Positions 1 through 8,524 of a stretch of DNA of 64,000 bases are shown here, piece after piece. The stretch is from Marinisporobacter balticus (GTDB taxonomy: Bacteria > Bacillota > Clostridia > Peptostreptococcales > Thermotaleaceae). Where the stretch lies: contig NZ_SLWV01000001.1 of assembly GCF_004345705.1 (NCBI RefSeq), positions 62,001 to 126,000 of the forward strand. Reading direction: 5' to 3'. Every line of letters starts with the position of its first letter. The first letter of the stretch is position 1. The position numbers were made by a program, and so were the translations under genes. The notes under the pieces were generated by a model. It had not been told where the DNA came from. It did no database searches and saw only the letters and a list, made by a program, of their open reading frames with translations.

Positions 1-475
1 GAATAATCATTTTAGAAAACCCAATACCCATAACAGCAATAACAATAATACTTGGTATAATCACCAAATTTTGAGGAAAGACGGAAATAAAAGAAAAGAG
101 AATTCCTTTAACCCCCAATTGCTCTACCAAGAATCCCACTGTAAAACCTATAATCAATCCCCTTATAGCAATTAATAACAATATTAATGGCACACCTACA
201 ACCGTTATACCCAGTATCCAAATGAATGTTGCCGTTTGTAAATTATTTATTAAAGACTGCTTAAGTACAGATAATCCGTCAATAGGCTTATTGCTTAATA
301 TCTGAAAAAAACTTTTCATATAGCTTATAAGTTCTTGTTTTTGATAATCTGCTAAAGTCTTTACTGTAAATGCACCCGCTGAAATACCTATAATAAAAAA
401 CATACATACAAAAAAATATATCATCGCATTTCCTTGTATATGGTTATATGCAATTGTTCGAAATTTTTTAGACAA
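1..475 (-). CDS. spoIIM: Stage II sporulation protein M, C-terminus cut by window edge
   Basis: SpoIIM is a polytopic membrane protein of the DMP complex (SpoIID, SpoIIM, SpoIIP) that remodels septal peptidoglycan during engulfment. Reading leftward, a TTG start at 475 follows a strong GGGGGA ribosome binding site. The product opens with LSKKFRTIAYNHIQGNA, then a hydrophobic segment (IYFFVCMFFIIGISAGAF), a soluble loop, and further membrane segments with the family-like stretches RGLIIGFTVGFLVEQLG and SVFPQNLVIIP. The reading frame is open to base 1, so the last tens of residues lie outside the window. It is the last visible gene of the nudF/DUF3866 neighbourhood. Recognition is by sequence memory of the family; the TTG start is an inference. 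Confidence 0.88.
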   Translation of the reverse strand, partial: MSKKFRTIAYNHIQGNAMIYFFVCMFFIIGISAGAFTVKTLADYQKQELISYMKSFFQILSNKPIDGLSVLKQSLINNLQTATFIWILGITVVGVPLILLLIAIRGLIIGFTVGFLVEQLGVKGILFSFISVFPQNLVIIPSIIVIAVMGIGFSKMII

Positions 476-577
476 AACAAATCCCCCTTTCTTACCTATA
501 TCTTATGTTTTATAAAATATTATGCAAGATAGCGTGATAATATGCCTTGTCTATTTTATTTTGTCCACTACTTATTG

Positions 578-1111
578 TTAGAAAAGAAAATCTTTTACTG
601 CCATGATTGCAGTAATGGTTTTGCCATCTTTTATTTCTCCATTATAAATCATATTTAATAATTCATCGATGCTATAACTTTCAATTTCAATATATTCCCC
701 TTCATCTGGATTGACTTCACCAGAAATGAGATCCTTTGCTACATACAAATACAGCATCTCATTTGAAAATCCAGGTGATGAATAAAAGCTAAATAAAAAT
801 TTTACATCTTTTGCTTCATAACCAGTCTCTTCTTTCAACTCTCTAACAGCACAAACCAATGGATCTTCGCCCTTATCTAGTTTTCCAGCAGGCACCTCTA
901 GTAAAAAATCTTCTACTGGTTTTCTAAACTGTCTCACCATAATAATTTTGTTATCTTCTGTAATAGGTATAATAGCTGCGCCTCCAGAATGTTCAATGAT
1001 TTCTCTGCTATATTCTTTTTCATCTGATAACTGCACCGTATCTAGCCTTAGATTTATAATCTTCCCTTGAAAAATTTTTTCAGAACGAATGGTTTTCTCA
1101 TTTTGTAGCAT
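578..1111 (-). CDS. nudF: ADP-ribose pyrophosphatase (Nudix hydrolase)
   Basis: Nudix hydrolase of the ADP-ribose pyrophosphatase type, which cleaves ADP-ribose to AMP and ribose 5-phosphate and so removes a reactive metabolite. The Nudix box is complete: GKLDKGED...CAVRELKEETGYE, i.e. G-x5-E-x7-REL-x-EE-x-G, in the middle of the protein. The open frame extends upstream to 1144, but I place the start at the ATG at 1111 because AGGAGG sits about seven bases before it, giving 177 residues, normal for the family. It lies between spoIIM and DUF3866 in the same direction, a frequent clostridial arrangement. Substrate choice within the Nudix family is inferred from overall similarity and not proven. 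Confidence 0.9.
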   Translation of the reverse strand: MLQNEKTIRSEKIFQGKIINLRLDTVQLSDEKEYSREIIEHSGGAAIIPITEDNKIIMVRQFRKPVEDFLLEVPAGKLDKGEDPLVCAVRELKEETGYEAKDVKFLFSFYSSPGFSNEMLYLYVAKDLISGEVNPDEGEYIEIESYSIDELLNMIYNGEIKDGKTITAIMAVKDFLF

Positions 1112-1187
1112 AATTTTCCTCCTAACAAACATATTTAAAGACAAGCTATCATATCATATAATAACCAAAATTTAAGGATGTGATAAA

Positions 1188-1319
1188 ATGTATAAAGTCG
1201 TAACCCATAATCAATTTTATCTTATTGGTAAAGTTTCAGATTTATTAGAGGTTTTAGAAGATCTCTCTCATGAATATACTACTTTAAAAGATCTAATTGA
1301 GGATCATTTAAAACCATAA
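1188..1319 (+). CDS. Small conserved-looking protein of 43 residues, function unknown
   Basis: A 43-codon plus-strand ORF starting ATG at 1188 behind AAGGATGTG, beginning MYKVVTHNQFYLIGKVSDLL and ending in an acidic amphipathic stretch. It is one of only three coding regions on this strand in the window. Its last 41 bases overlap tail to tail with the 3' end of the DUF3866 gene on the other strand. The ribosome binding site, the well-ordered amphipathic composition and the lack of rare-codon noise support a real gene, and I think related small proteins exist in Clostridia, but I cannot name a family. It may act as a small soluble or ring-binding peptide; that is a guess and no function is assigned. 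Confidence 0.55.
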   Translation: MYKVVTHNQFYLIGKVSDLLEVLEDLSHEYTTLKDLIEDHLKP

Positions 1320-2382
1320 TCCCTAGTTGTGCAGCCACCCCAGCTGTGATAAAAAACTCTTTATCTTTTTGAAAACTTCTTCCCATTGTGCGCATATTCA
1401 GCGTTGATTTTTCAAGGATGCTTGTTACATTTACTGGATCTATATGTATTATTTTATGTTTCATTTGAATACTTGTATGATTTATTTGGGAAGAAATATA
1501 TTCATTTTTACTTTTTTCAAATTTTGGAATCCCTACAAAAGCTTTGGTTTTGCTTATTTTATCAAGTACCGTAAGGGTATGATGACTCATTCCGCTATGC
1601 CTTTTTCGCATATCAGCAAAAGTTATTCTAGGTACTGCAATAGGTGTTCCTCCTAAATCATTTACAGCGTCAATAATATTTCCTTGTTCTATCCCACTAA
1701 AGCCAAACTGGGTAGCCGTACCTACTATACCAGGTCCCATTGTAACAACTACAATATCACATTTTAGTATATCTTTTGCTGCAATAAGTCCATTGTAAAT
1801 ATTTACACAATCTAAGTCCCCACCAAAAGCGTTCCCAATGGTTATGGTTCCTTCTATTAATACTTTCTCTTTTAGATCTTTTACAATATTGCTTAGATCA
1901 ATAGGTAGTGCTGCGCCATCCGTCATAATGTAAGCAATTTTTATATTTTTGTTATTCGCTTTTAATACTTCTATTATTGGTGGAAGCATACTATGTAGCG
2001 TTCCTATGACCACAGGCATATGATTTAGAGACTGAAACGTTTTAAAAACTTCATGGTATATACTCTCTTGTTCTTCAGCAGCACATACCTTTACTTGAAA
2101 AGGTGAGTATCTCAATTTCATAATATGACCACCCGGTGACAGATTGATGCTTGGTCTATCTAAATTTGATAATACAAAGTGATAGCCACCCGTTCCAAGA
2201 TTTAGATCAACCGCCGTGGTATTTAATAATAAATCATCCCCAATCCTAACACGACCTGTTAATCTATTATAATTTACAGCCTTATCATGTTTATCATTTA
2301 TCTTTACCAAAACTTCTGTTTTATTATCCCCTTCTTCTAAAATTTCAATAGCTTTTCCTATCTTTACACCAATCAAAATCAT
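1279..2382 (-). CDS. DUF3866 family protein
   Basis: A 367-residue protein matching the DUF3866 family of Firmicutes and Actinobacteria, function unknown. Visible family-like features are a glycine-rich segment (NLGTGGYHFVL), a LHSMLPP stretch, a TDGAALP motif near residue 155, GTITIGNAFGGDLD, and VVTMGPGIVGTAT followed by FGFSGIEQG. The arrangement of alternating hydrophobic strands and glycine turns suggests a soluble alpha/beta enzyme. Start is ATG 2382 after GAGGGA, which is very close; the in-frame TTG two codons later has better spacing and could be the true start. It belongs to the spoIIM-nudF-DUF3866-transferase cluster, suggesting a link to cell envelope or sporulation that has not been shown. 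Confidence 0.8.
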   Translation of the reverse strand: MILIGVKIGKAIEILEEGDNKTEVLVKINDKHDKAVNYNRLTGRVRIGDDLLLNTTAVDLNLGTGGYHFVLSNLDRPSINLSPGGHIMKLRYSPFQVKVCAAEEQESIYHEVFKTFQSLNHMPVVIGTLHSMLPPIIEVLKANNKNIKIAYIMTDGAALPIDLSNIVKDLKEKVLIEGTITIGNAFGGDLDCVNIYNGLIAAKDILKCDIVVVTMGPGIVGTATQFGFSGIEQGNIIDAVNDLGGTPIAVPRITFADMRKRHSGMSHHTLTVLDKISKTKAFVGIPKFEKSKNEYISSQINHTSIQMKHKIIHIDPVNVTSILEKSTLNMRTMGRSFQKDKEFFITAGVAAQLGIMVLNDPQLDLLK

Positions 2383-2437
2383 TCCCTCTTTTCATCATAA
2401 ATTTTTTATCCCTCAATGAAAGAAAAAGACAGATCCA

Positions 2438-3247
2438 TTATCTACCTATTTTATCAATATATCTTAATATTTTCACTTTTTGAATCGTTTGTGTTAAAGA
2501 ATATTTCTCCGTATAAATATGTATTCCAACCAAAAATCCGAGGACAACCACACGTACATGAAAATCTGAAGAAGCACATACAATGCCTAATGAAACCCCT
2601 AGAATATTTGATCCTACATCTCCCATCATGGATTTTGCTTTTAAATCATATGGCAAATACGCTAATGTAGCGCCCATAAGCCCAAATAGTAAGTATCTAA
2701 AGATTTCATAAATAGGATTTAACACTAAAGCAACACCACTGATTAGAAATCCTTTTAACGCTCTGCCTGGCCTTAAATCTAATAGATTTATAAAATTTGT
2801 GAAAAACGCTATAATCAAAGTGTTCATAACGATATTGATAGGATCTTTAGAGATGATTATACTGATTGTGAATGCAACCAATCCGCCAAAGGCCGCTTTA
2901 AAACCCCCAGTTGTTAATTTTAATTTTAACATCATCTTAAGATGCCCCTTGAGTCCTGTAACATCTCTATTTCCTAGCAAATCATCTAGTAATCCTGCTA
3001 ATCCCATAGCAAAGCACCCTATTAAAAACATAAGATCTAATGCATTATCCCCTGTTCTCCAAAGGATTAAACAAATCGTATTTATCGTAATGACTGGAAT
3101 AAATATGAGTCCTAACCCTACTGGAATACTTTCACCTCTATAATTATCCTTTATAGACTCCGTATCGTATAATAAATGAAAAAACATTGGCATAATGAAT
3201 TTACTTATCATGAAGCTTACACTTAAAAATATTATAGATATCATCAT
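2438..3247 (-). CDS. Polyprenyl-phosphate sugar-1-phosphate transferase family protein (MraY/WecA-like, GT4)
   Basis: Membrane enzyme of the polyisoprenyl-phosphate N-acetylhexosamine-1-phosphate transferase family, which loads a UDP-sugar phosphate onto a lipid carrier. It has about eight to nine hydrophobic segments. Family motifs are visible: GLLDDLLG (the Asp-Asp pair, about residue 84), NLLDLRPGRALK (about residue 152) and MMGDVGSNILG (about residue 207). At 269 residues it is short compared with MraY (about 320). In many Clostridia a homologue follows a family 2 glycosyltransferase and SteA/SteB; here those genes are 41 kb away (44342-47066), and a shared leader marks both places. Start ATG 3247 follows AAGGAGATG. 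Substrate unknown; a teichoic acid or other envelope polymer role is an inference. Confidence 0.82.
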   Translation of the reverse strand: MMISIIFLSVSFMISKFIMPMFFHLLYDTESIKDNYRGESIPVGLGLIFIPVITINTICLILWRTGDNALDLMFLIGCFAMGLAGLLDDLLGNRDVTGLKGHLKMMLKLKLTTGGFKAAFGGLVAFTISIIISKDPINIVMNTLIIAFFTNFINLLDLRPGRALKGFLISGVALVLNPIYEIFRYLLFGLMGATLAYLPYDLKAKSMMGDVGSNILGVSLGIVCASSDFHVRVVVLGFLVGIHIYTEKYSLTQTIQKVKILRYIDKIGR

Positions 3248-3258
3248 TACTTCATCTC

Positions 3259-3504
3259 CTTGTATAATATAGTTGTATCATTCACGTAGAAAACAAGGAC
3301 CTCTTCTACTGAACATTAATAACCATATTCCTTTCTTTGTTCAAATTTCTTATCGAGTTTTCTATGATATATTTCCTGTTAAGGAATCTTAACTTGATGG
3401 TCATTTCCGTTATATAATAGCTCTTGATAGCAGTTAGATGTAATCACCTTGGGAAGAGAACGATTTTCATAATTTATCTATTGACTATTACTAGCTGGTC
3501 TCTT
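3259..3504. repeat. Dispersed leader repeat, copy 1 (upstream of the transferase gene)
   Basis: This stretch is a diverged duplicate of 44088-44355 in the same orientation. Two conserved blocks are seen: 3259-3368 matches 44088-44197 with about 8 differences in 110 bases, and 3473-3504 matches 44324-44355 with one difference in 32. The middle (about 100 bases here, about 126 in the other copy) is not alignable by eye. The similarity on the gene-proximal side continues through the ribosome binding site (ACAAGG-GAT) of the transferase gene. The distal block corresponds in copy 2 to the last codons and the TAG TAA TAG stops of the glycosyltransferase gene, so copy 1 appears to carry a remnant of such a gene end. 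It fills most of the 396-base gap 3248-3643. Confidence 0.85.
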
Positions 3505-3611
3505 GTCTTTATTATATATTATTATTAAGCATAAGAAAAAATAAATTGCTTACTTTTTGATGCTCCTCTGTATACGACAAATACAGAACCTATCTATCCG
3601 TAACCTTGGCA

Positions 3612-3641
3612 ATCAAAGAAGAGTGCTTAAAAGCACTCCAT
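3612..3641 (-). terminator. Intrinsic terminator of hisS-aspS
   Basis: On the minus strand GAGTGCTT/AAGCACTC forms a hairpin (3621-3638) followed by TTCTTTG, directly after the aspS stop codon. The U tract is short, so termination strength is uncertain. Confidence 0.65.
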
Positions 3642-3643
3642 AT

Positions 3644-5425
3644 TTATTTTTCTAATGCCAATTCAATATGCAATTCTTCTAATTGTTTTTTATCTACTGT
3701 TGAAGGGTCCTCTGTCATAGGTGATGAAGCATTTTGTGTTTTAGGGAAAGCAATCACTTCTCTGATACTATCATTTCCTGTTAGTAACATAACAAATCGG
3801 TCTAATCCATATGCAATCCCACCGTGTGGCGGTGTTCCATATTTAAAAGCTTCAAGTAAATATCCGAATTTTTCCCAAGCTTCTTCTTCGCTAAGTCCTA
3901 AAGCTTTAAACATCTTTTGCTGAAGTTCGCTATTGTGGATTCGAATACTTCCACCACCTATTTCTACACCATTTAAAACAATATCATATGCCTTTGCGCA
4001 TACTTTGTGTGGCTCAGTTTCTAATAAATGAAGATCCTCTTCCTTTGGTGAAGTGAATGGATGATGTTTTGCAACATATCTCTTTTCTTCCTCGTCATAT
4101 TCAAATAAAGGAAAATCTGTTACCCAAAGTAGTTTATAATCATTTTTATTTAAAAGATCTAATTGTTTTGCAATTTCTACCCTTAAATGTCCTAATGCAT
4201 CAAATACTACATTTGGTCTATCTGCTACTATAAGGATCAAATCTCCTTCTTTCGCTTCAAATCTTTCAATAATTTTGTTCATTTCCTCATCACTAAAGAA
4301 TTTAGCAATTGGAGAAGTCGGGCCTTCATTGGTAATTTTTATCCACGCTAATCCTTTTGCTCCATAAGTTTTAACATAATCTTCGAGTTTCCCTATTTTT
4401 TTTCTGCTATAATCATCTCCATGTCCCTTTATATTGATTCCTCGAACATCTCCACCATTTTTAATCGTATCACTAAATACTTTAAACCCACAATTTTCTA
4501 CTAGTTCATTTAACCCTGTTAGTTCAAATCCGAAACGAACATCTGGTTTATCTGAACCATATCTTTCCATTGCTTCACTATAAGGCATTCTTTGTAGCGG
4601 AAGCTGTATGTCTATATTCATCATTTCTTTAAAAATTTTCTTTAATAATCTTTCATTCATTGATAATACATCTTCAATATCAACAAATGACATTTCAATA
4701 TCAATTTGTGTAAACTCAGGTTGTCTATCCGCTCTTAAATCTTCATCTCTAAAACATTTTACAATTTGAAAATATCGATCCATCCCTGAAGCCATCAATA
4801 ATTGTTTGAATAATTGAGGAGACTGAGGAAGGGCATAGAACTTTCCAGGATTTACACGACTTGGTACTAAATAATCTCTTGCTCCCTCTGGCGTAGGTTT
4901 TCCAAGCATAGGGGTTTCTGTTTCAACAAAACCATTTTCGTCAAGAAAATCTCTTGTGATTTTTGCCATTTTATGCCTAAACATCAAATTTTTCTGCATC
5001 TTAGGTTTTCTTAAATCTAAATATCTATATTTTAATCTTAAATTTTCTGAAACTTCATCTTCATCTTCTATGTATATAGGCGGTGTTTGTGCTTCTGAGA
5101 ATATTTTTAGTTCACTAGCAAATATCTCAATATCTCCAGTAAGCATATTTTTATTGATAGATTCTCTCGTTTTTACGACACCTTTTACACCGATTACATA
5201 TTCTCCTCTAAGTTTATCTGCTTTTAGGAAAGCTTCTTCTGAAATATCCTTGTCAAATATAATTTGTGCGATTCCAGATCGATCTCTTAGATCTACAAAT
5301 AGTAACCCACCTAAATTACGTCTTTTTTGTACCCACCCCATTAATACAACTTCTTCATCTATATTATTTGTTCTAAGGGTACCGCTCATATGGGTTCTTT
5401 TCATACTTCCTAATGTTTCTGCCAT
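3644..5425 (-). CDS. aspS: Aspartate--tRNA ligase
   Basis: Class II aminoacyl-tRNA synthetase charging tRNA-Asp (possibly also tRNA-Asn if the indirect asparagine route is used). About 593 residues, normal for bacterial AspRS with its GAD insertion. Visible parts: N-terminal OB fold (VLMGWVQKRRNLGGLLFVDL), motif 1 region, motif 2 FRDEDLRADRQPEFTQID, and C-terminal motif 3 GGIAYGLDRFVMLLTG. Start ATG 5425 or the GTG one codon earlier; AGGAGG favours either. It follows hisS after 20 bases and is co-transcribed with it from the T-box leader at 6743-6991. A terminator follows at 3612-3641. Confidence 0.97.
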   Translation of the reverse strand: MAETLGSMKRTHMSGTLRTNNIDEEVVLMGWVQKRRNLGGLLFVDLRDRSGIAQIIFDKDISEEAFLKADKLRGEYVIGVKGVVKTRESINKNMLTGDIEIFASELKIFSEAQTPPIYIEDEDEVSENLRLKYRYLDLRKPKMQKNLMFRHKMAKITRDFLDENGFVETETPMLGKPTPEGARDYLVPSRVNPGKFYALPQSPQLFKQLLMASGMDRYFQIVKCFRDEDLRADRQPEFTQIDIEMSFVDIEDVLSMNERLLKKIFKEMMNIDIQLPLQRMPYSEAMERYGSDKPDVRFGFELTGLNELVENCGFKVFSDTIKNGGDVRGINIKGHGDDYSRKKIGKLEDYVKTYGAKGLAWIKITNEGPTSPIAKFFSDEEMNKIIERFEAKEGDLILIVADRPNVVFDALGHLRVEIAKQLDLLNKNDYKLLWVTDFPLFEYDEEEKRYVAKHHPFTSPKEEDLHLLETEPHKVCAKAYDIVLNGVEIGGGSIRIHNSELQQKMFKALGLSEEEAWEKFGYLLEAFKYGTPPHGGIAYGLDRFVMLLTGNDSIREVIAFPKTQNASSPMTEDPSTVDKKQLEELHIELALEK

Positions 5426-5445
5426 CACTTTTCCTCCTATTTATT

Positions 5446-6705
5446 CTATAGTCTATTTTTTAATTCTTTTAGTATATTGCTAAGATTGATTTCTGTTTGC
5501 TCACTGGTTTTCATATTTTTTAATGTAACAATATCTTTATCTAATTCGTCATCTCCAATTACAATCGTGAAAGAAGCATTTAGTTTATTGGCATATTTAA
5601 ACTGGGCTTTTAGGCTTCGGTGTAAGTAATCTTTCTCAGCAAAAATCCCTTCAAGTCTTAATTTGTGTAGTAATTTCACAGCTTCTTTTTCTGCTTTTTC
5701 TCCAATAGTAGCAATAAATAATTCTAAACCTTGTGGCTTTGGAATTTCAATTTGATTGTTGTGAAGTGTTAATAAAAGTCTTTCTATTCCCATTCCAAAT
5801 CCTATTCCTGAAGTTTTAGGTCCCCCTAACTCTTCTACCAAACCATCATATCTCCCGCCTCCACAAACAGTTCCCTGCGCACCAATTTCATGTGAGACAA
5901 TTTCAAAAGCTGTTTTTGTATAATAATCAAGGCCTCTTACAATGCTCGGATCTACCAAGTATTCTATCTCCATAAGAGATAGATTTTCTTTTAATTTATC
6001 AAAATCATCCCGACACGCATCACATAAATGATCCATCATCAATGGAATATCTGTAATTTGTTCTTTGCAACCTTCCACCTTACAATCTATAATACGCATT
6101 GGATTTCTTTCATATCGATCTTGACACGTATTACAAAGATTCGAAAGTTTTTTCTTTAGATAGTCTTTTAATATTTTATTATATGCTGCTCTACATTCAG
6201 GGCATCCCACGCTATTGATTCTAAGTTCCAAATTGATAATACCAATTTTTTTATAAAAAGCCATCGCAATACCAATTACTTCTGCATCCACAGAGGGATT
6301 GTCAGTGCCAAAAACTTCAACCCCAAATTGGTGAAATGCACGAAGTCTTCCTGCTTGTGGTCGCTCATATCTGAAACATGGTGTGACATAATAAAGCTTT
6401 GTAGGTTGGGTATCTGCATACAATTTATTTTCAATAAAAGCTCTTACGACAGGAGATGTCCCTTCAGGCTTTAGCGTAATCTCTCTTTTTCCATTATCTT
6501 CAAAGGAATACATTTCTTTTTGCACAATATCCGTTGTTTCACCTACACCACGTTTAAATAATTCCGTATGCTCAAAAATAGGCGTTCTAATTTCTTTGTA
6601 CCCAAATTTATCACAAACATCTCTAAATAATTTTTCTACATAATGCCATTTGTAAATCTCTGATGGTAAAACATCCTTTGTCCCTCTTGGTGCTTGTATT
6701 GACAT
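5446..6705 (-). CDS. hisS: Histidine--tRNA ligase
   Basis: Class II synthetase charging tRNA-His, 419 residues. N-terminus MSIQAPRGTKDVLP is typical. Motif 2 is seen in CFRYERPQAGRLRAFHQFGVE, the His-specific loop LVRGLDYYT-like segment appears as IVRGLDYYTKTAFE, and motif 3 as GIGFGMGIERLLL. A Cys cluster (CPEC...CNTC...CDAC) in the middle indicates a zinc-binding insertion as in other Firmicute enzymes. The C-terminal anticodon-binding domain follows. First gene of the hisS-aspS operon, expression of which is set by the upstream T-box. Confidence 0.97.
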   Translation of the reverse strand: MSIQAPRGTKDVLPSEIYKWHYVEKLFRDVCDKFGYKEIRTPIFEHTELFKRGVGETTDIVQKEMYSFEDNGKREITLKPEGTSPVVRAFIENKLYADTQPTKLYYVTPCFRYERPQAGRLRAFHQFGVEVFGTDNPSVDAEVIGIAMAFYKKIGIINLELRINSVGCPECRAAYNKILKDYLKKKLSNLCNTCQDRYERNPMRIIDCKVEGCKEQITDIPLMMDHLCDACRDDFDKLKENLSLMEIEYLVDPSIVRGLDYYTKTAFEIVSHEIGAQGTVCGGGRYDGLVEELGGPKTSGIGFGMGIERLLLTLHNNQIEIPKPQGLELFIATIGEKAEKEAVKLLHKLRLEGIFAEKDYLHRSLKAQFKYANKLNASFTIVIGDDELDKDIVTLKNMKTSEQTEINLSNILKELKNRL

Positions 6706-6742
6706 ATATAAACCTCCCCTTATCTAATGATTCAGAGTGAAC

Positions 6743-6991
6743 ACAAAAAAACTTCTCCATCCCTATTATTGCCAGGGACGAGAAGTTTTATATCCCGCGG
6801 TACCACCCTACTTGGAAAACCCACTTAGATTCGTTAACGCCGAAATACGTATTATCTCACAAAATCTGGGATAATCTGCTCAAAAGTGTCTTCAATATAA
6901 TCTTTATTATTGAGCTCTCACCACATCTCAACTCGCTGACAATAGTATTATATCTACTCTTCCTTATCACTGCTTGTATCATATACGATTT
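6743..6991 (-). promoter_or_regulatory. T-box leader of hisS-aspS
   Basis: T-box leaders bind uncharged tRNA and switch a terminator to an antiterminator. Minus-strand evidence: the T-box core AGGGTGGTACCGCGGG at 6794-6809, followed by a strong terminator hairpin (AACTTCTCGTCCCT pairing with AGGGATGGAGAAGTT, 6743-6791) with a T run. Stem I lies upstream; the specifier region reads GAAGACAC at 6886-6893, containing both CAC (His, 6886-6888) and GAC (Asp, 6888-6890), sharing one base. That fits an operon encoding both HisRS and AspRS. The leader fills the 334-base gap 6706-7039 between hisS and hemZ. Which codon is read cannot be decided by eye. Confidence 0.95.
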
Positions 6992-6997
6992 GTTATT

Positions 6998-7026
6998 ATT
7001 ATAATGAAGAACCGCTTATCTGTCAA
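6998..7026 (-). promoter_or_regulatory. SigA promoter of the hisS T-box transcript
   Basis: TTGACA (7021-7026), 17-base spacer, TATAAT (6998-7003) on the minus strand: a perfect consensus promoter directly upstream of the T-box leader. Confidence 0.9.
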
Positions 7027-7039
7027 TATATTTTCCTAA

Positions 7040-8518
7040 TCAATTACTTAATTCTTTTCTCTTGCGCGCAATCATTTCTTCTACTCTTTCTATGTATTGT
7101 TCTAGATTTGTTACATTCGGTACTCTTTCTAATCTATTTTCTTCCTCATAATAGATTTTAGATACAGCGCCTGCGCCTAAAGCAATAATACTTTGTTTTT
7201 CTTCCATAATTTGAATGTTATAGATACATTCATGATCCGGTTTGCAATATCCAATATTTTCAAGATTGCCAAGCATATATTTTTGTCTATACATATAATA
7301 GGGTATCAACGCCATTTTTTTTGCATAATCGCTTGTAATCTCTAACATTTTCTTCACTTCTTCTTCCTTTGCTAATGGATAATCCTCTATATGTTCTCGT
7401 AGACGAGACGTCTTTTTAACAGCTAAAGTATGTACAGTAAGATTTTGTGGATCTAACTTTTCGATTTCCTTCATCGTATCTTCTACCATTTTAGCATTTT
7501 CACCGGGTAAACCAACAATTATATCCATATTGATCGCATCAAACCCAATCTGTTTTGCTAAATCATACGCTTCTACAATATCTTGAGGCACATGAGACCG
7601 TCCAATAGCATCTAACGTTTTCTGATTCATTGTTTGCGGATTAATACTGATTCTATTTACACCTTCTCTCTTCAAAACCATTAATTTATCTTTTGTAATT
7701 GTATCTGGTCTGCCCGCTTCAACCGTTATTTCTTTCACATAGCTTAGATCTATATGCTCTTTTATTTCTTTGATTAAAGTTTCTAATTCTAAAGCATTTA
7801 GCGTAGTGGGTGTCCCCCCCCCAATATATAAAGATTCTACTTTTTTTCCACATTCCTTTAATATTTTCCCAGTTTCTGTTATCTCGTAAATTAAAGCTTC
7901 TAAATATTCTTTTATTTGATTCTTCCCTTTATCTAGCGGATTCGAAGGAAAAGAGCAATAGATACATCGCGTGGGACAAAATGGAATACTCACATATATA
8001 CTCACTTTATGATCATTTTTTCTATGTATAAAAGGTTTCTCAATTTGCGCAATTCTCATCACTAAATTGATCTTCTCATCGCCCATTCGATAATCATTTT
8101 TTAGTTTTTTCTCGATTTGTGTCATATCAAGCCCTTGATTCATCAATTCATGTACAATCTTTGTTGGTCTGATCCCTGTAAGAATCCCCCATGGAAGCGT
8201 CGTATTATAAAATTCACTTAAAACATCATAAATAGAAAGTTTAATCTTTCCTTTGATCATTTTTCGTATTTTCAGTTTATCATCTGTGCACATTTTGTAT
8301 TCAATCTGTTTTTTAATAATCATGCCATTACTTTTTATTATTTTTGCATTTACTATGTATTGATCAGCTCTATTCGAAAGACTACTTACTAACAAAATGC
8401 TTTGGTCCTCTACCAAAGCATTTTCCACAAAATTTATTTTTTCATGCGCTACAAAAGCTTTCAACAATTCCCCTACCTCATATTGAAAATCGTGTCCTTT
8501 TAAACATACATTCATCAC
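7040..8518 (-). CDS. hemZ: Coproporphyrinogen III oxidase-like radical SAM protein HemZ
   Basis: Oxygen-independent coproporphyrinogen dehydrogenase-like radical SAM enzyme of the HemZ clostridial/bacillar group. The iron-sulfur motif is CPTRCIYC at residues 181-188 (C181, C185, C188). It is followed by YIGGGTPTTL and the family-typical RISINPQTMN and INMDIIVGLPGE. An N-terminal extension of about 165 residues before the SAM core is typical of HemZ and absent in HemN. Start is GTG 8518 or ATG 8515 after AAGGTG. No other heme genes are visible here, so the real substrate in this organism is unsure. The stop lies just before the promoter of the hisS transcript. Confidence 0.9.
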   Translation of the reverse strand: MMNVCLKGHDFQYEVGELLKAFVAHEKINFVENALVEDQSILLVSSLSNRADQYIVNAKIIKSNGMIIKKQIEYKMCTDDKLKIRKMIKGKIKLSIYDVLSEFYNTTLPWGILTGIRPTKIVHELMNQGLDMTQIEKKLKNDYRMGDEKINLVMRIAQIEKPFIHRKNDHKVSIYVSIPFCPTRCIYCSFPSNPLDKGKNQIKEYLEALIYEITETGKILKECGKKVESLYIGGGTPTTLNALELETLIKEIKEHIDLSYVKEITVEAGRPDTITKDKLMVLKREGVNRISINPQTMNQKTLDAIGRSHVPQDIVEAYDLAKQIGFDAINMDIIVGLPGENAKMVEDTMKEIEKLDPQNLTVHTLAVKKTSRLREHIEDYPLAKEEEVKKMLEITSDYAKKMALIPYYMYRQKYMLGNLENIGYCKPDHECIYNIQIMEEKQSIIALGAGAVSKIYYEEENRLERVPNVTNLEQYIERVEEMIARKRKELSN

Positions 8519-8524
8519 TTTTCA

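Noticed and set aside
3259..3368. Leader hairpin shared by the two repeats as a covarying riboswitch
   Set aside because: The differences between the copies fall in loops or bulges, so no compensatory changes support the stem; I do not match it to a known riboswitch class.
3644..5428. Plus-strand ORFs inside large minus-strand genes (for example 4956-5483)
   Set aside because: They lack ribosome binding sites, have the low-complexity Ser/Ile/Leu composition of antisense frames, and mirror well recognised proteins.
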